Virus record (IMG/VR): IMGVR_UViG_3300020470_002869
Coordinates: 1 to 20,591 of that record
Origin: a virus
DNA length: 20,591 bases
Direction: 5' to 3' (one strand)
Made by a program: the position numbers and the translations under genes. Under the pieces are notes generated by a model. The model was not told the origin of the DNA, did no database searches, and was given only the letters and a program-made list of their open reading frames with translations. The stretch's first letter is position 1. Each line of letters begins with the position of its first letter. Positions 9,301 through 15,300 of this stretch are shown here, one piece after another.

Positions 9301-12300
9301 TAATAAGTTTAAAGTTCAAAGATATGGAACTGTTGGTGTAACTGCTGATGCAAGAATTATTCTAACCGTTGATAAAGATACTCCAGAGACTTTATTCTAT
9401 AAACTGGATCCAATATATGAAAGCGATATTCCCCCTTATAAGACTGAAGTTCTTGTAGATAAAGAGGTTGATTCTTGGGCGGAATTACAAGCACAAGAGA
9501 GTATCTATAATGGTTATCAGGTAATTGGTGTAGGTGCAACTAATACCTTTACTTACAGTATTAAGAAAACTCCTGAAAAGACTACTTATACTCCTGGACC
9601 AACGCAACTTTCTTATGAAACTAATGCAACAAAAGCATATGGTGGTGCTGCTAGATTTGAGATTAAGAATTCTGGAACAAATTATTATTCTCTTCCTGGA
9701 TTTACGACCATTACATCATCTGATGGATATGGTGCGGTTCTTGATATATCCAGTAAGTCTATTGGTAGAATCATAAAGACAAAAATTAGTAATCCAGGGT
9801 ATAACTTCCCAACAGATACAACAGTAAGACCAGATGTTGAATTGGGTATTCTTGCTACAATTAGTCCTTATTATTCCTTTGATCAGATTGGGATAAATTC
9901 TGCTGGAAGAGGATATACTGCAGCACCAAAACTATTAGTATTTGATGGTAAAACCAATAAGCAAATTAAGGATGTACAATTAGAATATGATTTAGGAGAC
10001 TCTGAAGTTACTATTAGAAAGAATACTTCAGGATTAAGTCAAGCAGCTCCTACTCTTCTTCCTACTCAAAATACAAATGGTGTAGCAATTAGTACTGCTT
10101 CATATAATTCATCTACACAAGATGTAACCATTACTTTTGGTAATGTTGGATTTAGTACAGCAAATTCCTTCCCATTTGGTATTGGTGACAAAGTATTGAT
10201 TGAAGGTATAAGTGTTGGTATAGGATCTACGGGAGCTGGTTATAATTCAGCAGATTATGATTATCAATTATTCACTGTTAATGGATTAGATGCTAATTTG
10301 GGTGGTGTTGGTGCTACTATCGGATACAGTCTTGCTGGATTGTTAGATGGTAAAGTTCCTGGTGAATATAACAGTGTTAACTCTGCAGGAAGAGCAGTTC
10401 CTAAGAATTTCTTCCCATTATTTAATATAACATTAAAACCAAATGACTATCTTGATGGAGAAGAAGTAAGTCAGGGAGCTTCTGTTGGTTTTGTAGAAAA
10501 TTGGAATAGAAGAGTTGGTCTTCTTAAAATCTCATCTAGTGATGATTTTGTGGAAGGTGAATTAATTAGAGGACATTCTTCTGATACTCAAGGACTACCT
10601 GCTGAAATAAAAACCTTTGATTCTGATTTAGAAGTGAGTTCAGTCTCTAGGGTGGAGAATGGTTGGGAAACTTCTTCAGGATTTATTAATGATAATATGC
10701 AGAGAGTTCAAGATAGTTTCTACTATCAAAACTTCTCTTACTCATTAAAATCCGAAGTTGCTTTTGATACTTGGGATGATGCAGTTTCTGTATTAAACCA
10801 CACTGCAGGATTTAAGAAATTCTCTGATTATCAGTTAATGACCCCTGCAGACGCACTTACTAGTGGCGTTAATATGCCAGTTGGGTTAACAACTGACCAA
10901 ACATCATTTGAAGTAGTAAGTGATCTTTATGGAGTTGGTGATTTAAATTGTGTTAATGATTTTGATCTTGCTACAGAAAATTCCCGTAAACAAAATGGGG
11001 GACTTGTTTCTGATGAGGTAGTATTTAATAGTAGAGTTCTTACCGATTATTACGAGTCTGTTGGTAACAGAGTTCTAAGTATTGATGATATGAGTGGATC
11101 CTTTAATAGTAATCCACGTCCTACTCCATTTAGTGTTGTATCTCAATTCCCATTGAATACAAGACAATGTATGAAGTATATTACCTATGTAAGAGATAGG
11201 AGATTTGTTGGTCAAAGACAAATTATGGTTGTTGATCTTGTTCATGATGACTCCTTTGGATATATTAACCAGTATGGACAAGCAGGAACTGTATATCCTC
11301 TTGGATCATTTGACTTCTCTATTGTAGGTACTGATGGAAGACTTCTATGGTATCCAAACAACTATAAGGTTAATGATTATGATGTGGTAGCTATTGCTTA
11401 TAACCTTGACAACAATATTTTAGGAATTGGTAGCACTAGTCTTGGTTGTGCAGAAATCTTTACAAGTAGTACTGAAATTGCAAGTGGAGCAACTGAAACT
11501 CTTGTTTCTATTGGTTATACGTACAGATCTTTGAAGGTCTTAGCATCTATTAGTGGTTCTACTCATAATGAGCATGAGATGGAAGAGATTAATATCATCC
11601 ATGATGGAACTACTGTTGATGTAATGGAGTATGGTCAACTTACTTCCAATTTAGGTAACTATGTTAATGTATCTGGATTTGGAACTTTTGTACCATCCAT
11701 TTCAGGAACTGATATTAATATTGACTTTAAGGCAAATACAGGTATTGCTTGTACTGTTAATACCATTGTAGTTGGACTTAGCACTGGAGCCTATGTTGGT
11801 GTTGCAACTAATCAACTTAAGCATGTAACTCTAGAATCCAAAACCACTGCTATCGCTGCTTCTGGTACACCTGGTATTCATACAGTTGGTAGGTATTTGA
11901 CATTATCTGGTGATGATGATCATTATGATGCTGCTTACTTTATAGCACAGGTTGAAGATACAACCAATAATACCTATACAATGCAGGAGATTTTGGTTGT
12001 TGATGATTATAATACAACTTTAGGAACTACTGAATCTTATATTGTAGAATATGGTAATGTTGAAACGGTAGCTGGTTTAGGAACTTTTGGTGTCAGACTG
12101 GATACCAGTGCATCTGCTAAGTATACCGAACTTACATTTAAACCAAATCCAAGTATTGCTACTCAGGTTAAGGTGTTTATGAATGCCTTCCAAATTGAGG
12201 ATGATGATAAAGATATTATTGAATTTGATAATGGTTCAATAGAGACAATGTATAATCTCTATGAGGGTACTGATAGATCAATTAAGAGAGCATTTGATCT

Positions 12301-15300
12301 TACTCATAAGAACAATGAAATCTTTAATAAGTCTTTCACTGGTAATGACGTTCAAATTGTAGATACTACAAATAATACAATTCGTTTACCTAATCACTTC
12401 TTTGTAACGGGTGAGGAAGTTAAGTATGTTCATGCTGGTGCTGGAACCAGTATGGCAATAGGAATTGGTCTTACTGATGGATTCTCTGGTATTGGTAATA
12501 CCAATAAACTTCCAAGCAGTGTTTTTGTTTATAAAGTTAATGAAGATACTATAAAACTATCTGCTACTGCAGCGAAGTCATTAAGACGTATTCCGGAAAC
12601 TATTGGTATTACCACTGTTGGTGTTGGAACTTCTCATAGATTTGCAGCTGTTAATCAAAATGCTAAGTGTATTCTTGGTTTAGATAATATTATTCAATCT
12701 CCTGTAGTTGCAACTTCTGTAACAACTGGTCTTGCTAAGACATGTTATACAACAGATGATCTTCTTACGTTTACTGGTATTACATCCTTTATAGGTGGAG
12801 ATCTGATTAAACTGGGTGATGAGATAATGAGAATTGATGGGGTTGGTATAGGAAGTACCAATGTCATTAGAGTTCGTAGACCTTGGTTGGGAACGGCATT
12901 ACAGAGTTATCCACCTGCTACTCAGGTAACTAAGGTTAATGGAAACTATAATATTGTTGAAAATACTTTAAACTTTGTAGAAGCACCCTATGGTAATCTT
13001 CCATTAAGTACAAGTACAAACCAACCTGATGATAGAGATTGGACTGGTATTTCTACATCATCTAGTTTTGCTGGAAGAGTATTCTTAAGAGGTGGTGTTC
13101 AAGATACTTCTAATGAAACTTATTATAAGAATAAAGTTCTTGATGATATTTCTGGTCAATTTACTGGGGATAGAAGATACTTCACTTTAGAATCAGATGA
13201 TTCTAATATTACCGGAATTGCTACTGAGAATGCTGTTATTTTGATTAATGACGTATTCCAAGGACCAGCAGCAGATCTTGATTATACACTGGAAGAAAAT
13301 GCTGGTATTACCTCTATCAGATTTACCGGAACTGCAACATCTATTGCTAACGATGTTAATACTTCAAATCTTCCTATTGGTGGTGTAATTGTATCAGTTG
13401 GATCTACTGAAGGATTTGGATATCAACCTTTAGTCGCTGCTGGTGGTACTGCTACGGTTTCTACTGCAGGAACAATTAGTGCTGTTACTCTTAGCAATAC
13501 TGGATCAGGATATAGACAAGGTGTTGGTCAACTTGTTAATGTCGGAATTCAAACTCAGGCAACTAGAGGTACTAATATTGTAAGTATTGGTACTGCATTT
13601 ATTGGATCTAGTGGTGCTCTAACAGGTGTAGCCGTTACAAGCACATTTGTAAGTTATAAACCAAAAGATATTTCACATGTTGGTTATAACTCAGAAACTG
13701 GTATTAGTACTATCACAACTGCCTTTAATCATAACCTATCGGCAGGTGATGAGATTGCTCTATCAGGAATTGCATTTACCTGTGAATATGCTCCTCCTTT
13801 AGGAATTAACACTGCACTTTATGATGGTGTTGCTGGTATTATGACAGTTTATACAACTACTGCTCATGGATTGGTAGTTGGTAGTAAGACTAAGGGTAAT
13901 GTAATATTAACCGGAATGGCATTTACATGCTCTCTTGATAGTGGAGCATATCAGCATATCTATCCAAGAAATAGAGATAGGTTCTATGATACATCAATTG
14001 ATGTCATTGGAGTTGGAAATACCCTTACTGCAAACAATGCGGTATATGATCCAGTAGTTGGTATCGTTACTATTACTACTACTGTTAATCATGGATTGGC
14101 AATTAATGATAAAATTACTATTGCTGATGACTCATTAACCTTTACTTGTGCTAAAGATAATAATGAAACAGAACATAGTTATCCTAGAGCAGGAGATTAT
14201 GCAAGTGGTAAATGGTTAAATGTTTTAAGTGTTCCAGGAGCAAAGAGATTCTCTGTTAAGATTCTTGATTATACTCCTTCAACCAATACTACTGCTCATA
14301 CATTTGTTAGAGCAGCATCTTCTGGAATTACTACACAGACTGGTAATATTACAGTTAATGTAACTGCTGCTGATCCTAAGTTCCAATATGCTCATACATT
14401 TGTTGGAGTAGGTACTACAGGACCAGTTAAGAGTGGTGGTGCATATGGTCACAACTTTGTTGGGGCTAAAGCAGGAGCATTAATCAGTGGTGGTAGTTAT
14501 TTGCATTCCTTCTCAAGTGCAGTTGGTGGTGGTACATCTATTGTGGGTGTAGGTACAACAACCCCCACAGACGCTACATATGACGCTGAGACGGGTCTTT
14601 TAGTCCTTACCATACCAAATCATGGTGCGACCACTTCAAACACTGTAGGGATCGCTACAGGCGGTATTTCATTCAAGTGTTCCTTAGATGGATATGAGAC
14701 TATTCATGCATATCCTCGTCGAAGTGATCCAATCTCTGATGATTATACTATACCAATTACTGAGGTAACTGGGGATACTATTACCATTAATGTTGGAGTT
14801 TCTACTTTAGTTACATTTACTCCAAGTGCTGCCACTTATAATGGTAATACGGGTGATATGGTCTTAACGGTATCCAGTCATGGTTTACGTGGTTCTACGG
14901 ACCATACAGTAGTACATGCAGACTATAATCCTACTACAGGTATTATGACATGTATGGTTCCTAATCATTCATTTGTTAATGGTGATAGGGTTAAGTTTGC
15001 TGACGATTCTTTAACATTCACTTGTGCTAAAGATAGTCATGCAACTCAACATACTTATCCAAGAGCATCTGATCCTAAGGCTAATAAGTGGTTAGCAATT
15101 ACTGGTGTAACAACTAGTGTCTTTGAAGTTCAGGTATTAGATACAATTCCATCTACAAATACTGGTGTTCATACCTTTGTTAGTGCAACTACTAATGGTA
15201 TGGCTAAAGCAGGTGAATCTGTTCGATTAGCGAATGAAGGATTTACATTTACTTGTGAAATGGATCAACATGGAACTCAGCATTCCTATCCACGCGGTAC

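Noticed and set aside
7706-11281. Several minus-strand and off-frame open stretches within the giant gene
   Set aside because: They are expected by chance opposite 14 kb of biased coding sequence; none has a start signal or recognisable protein.
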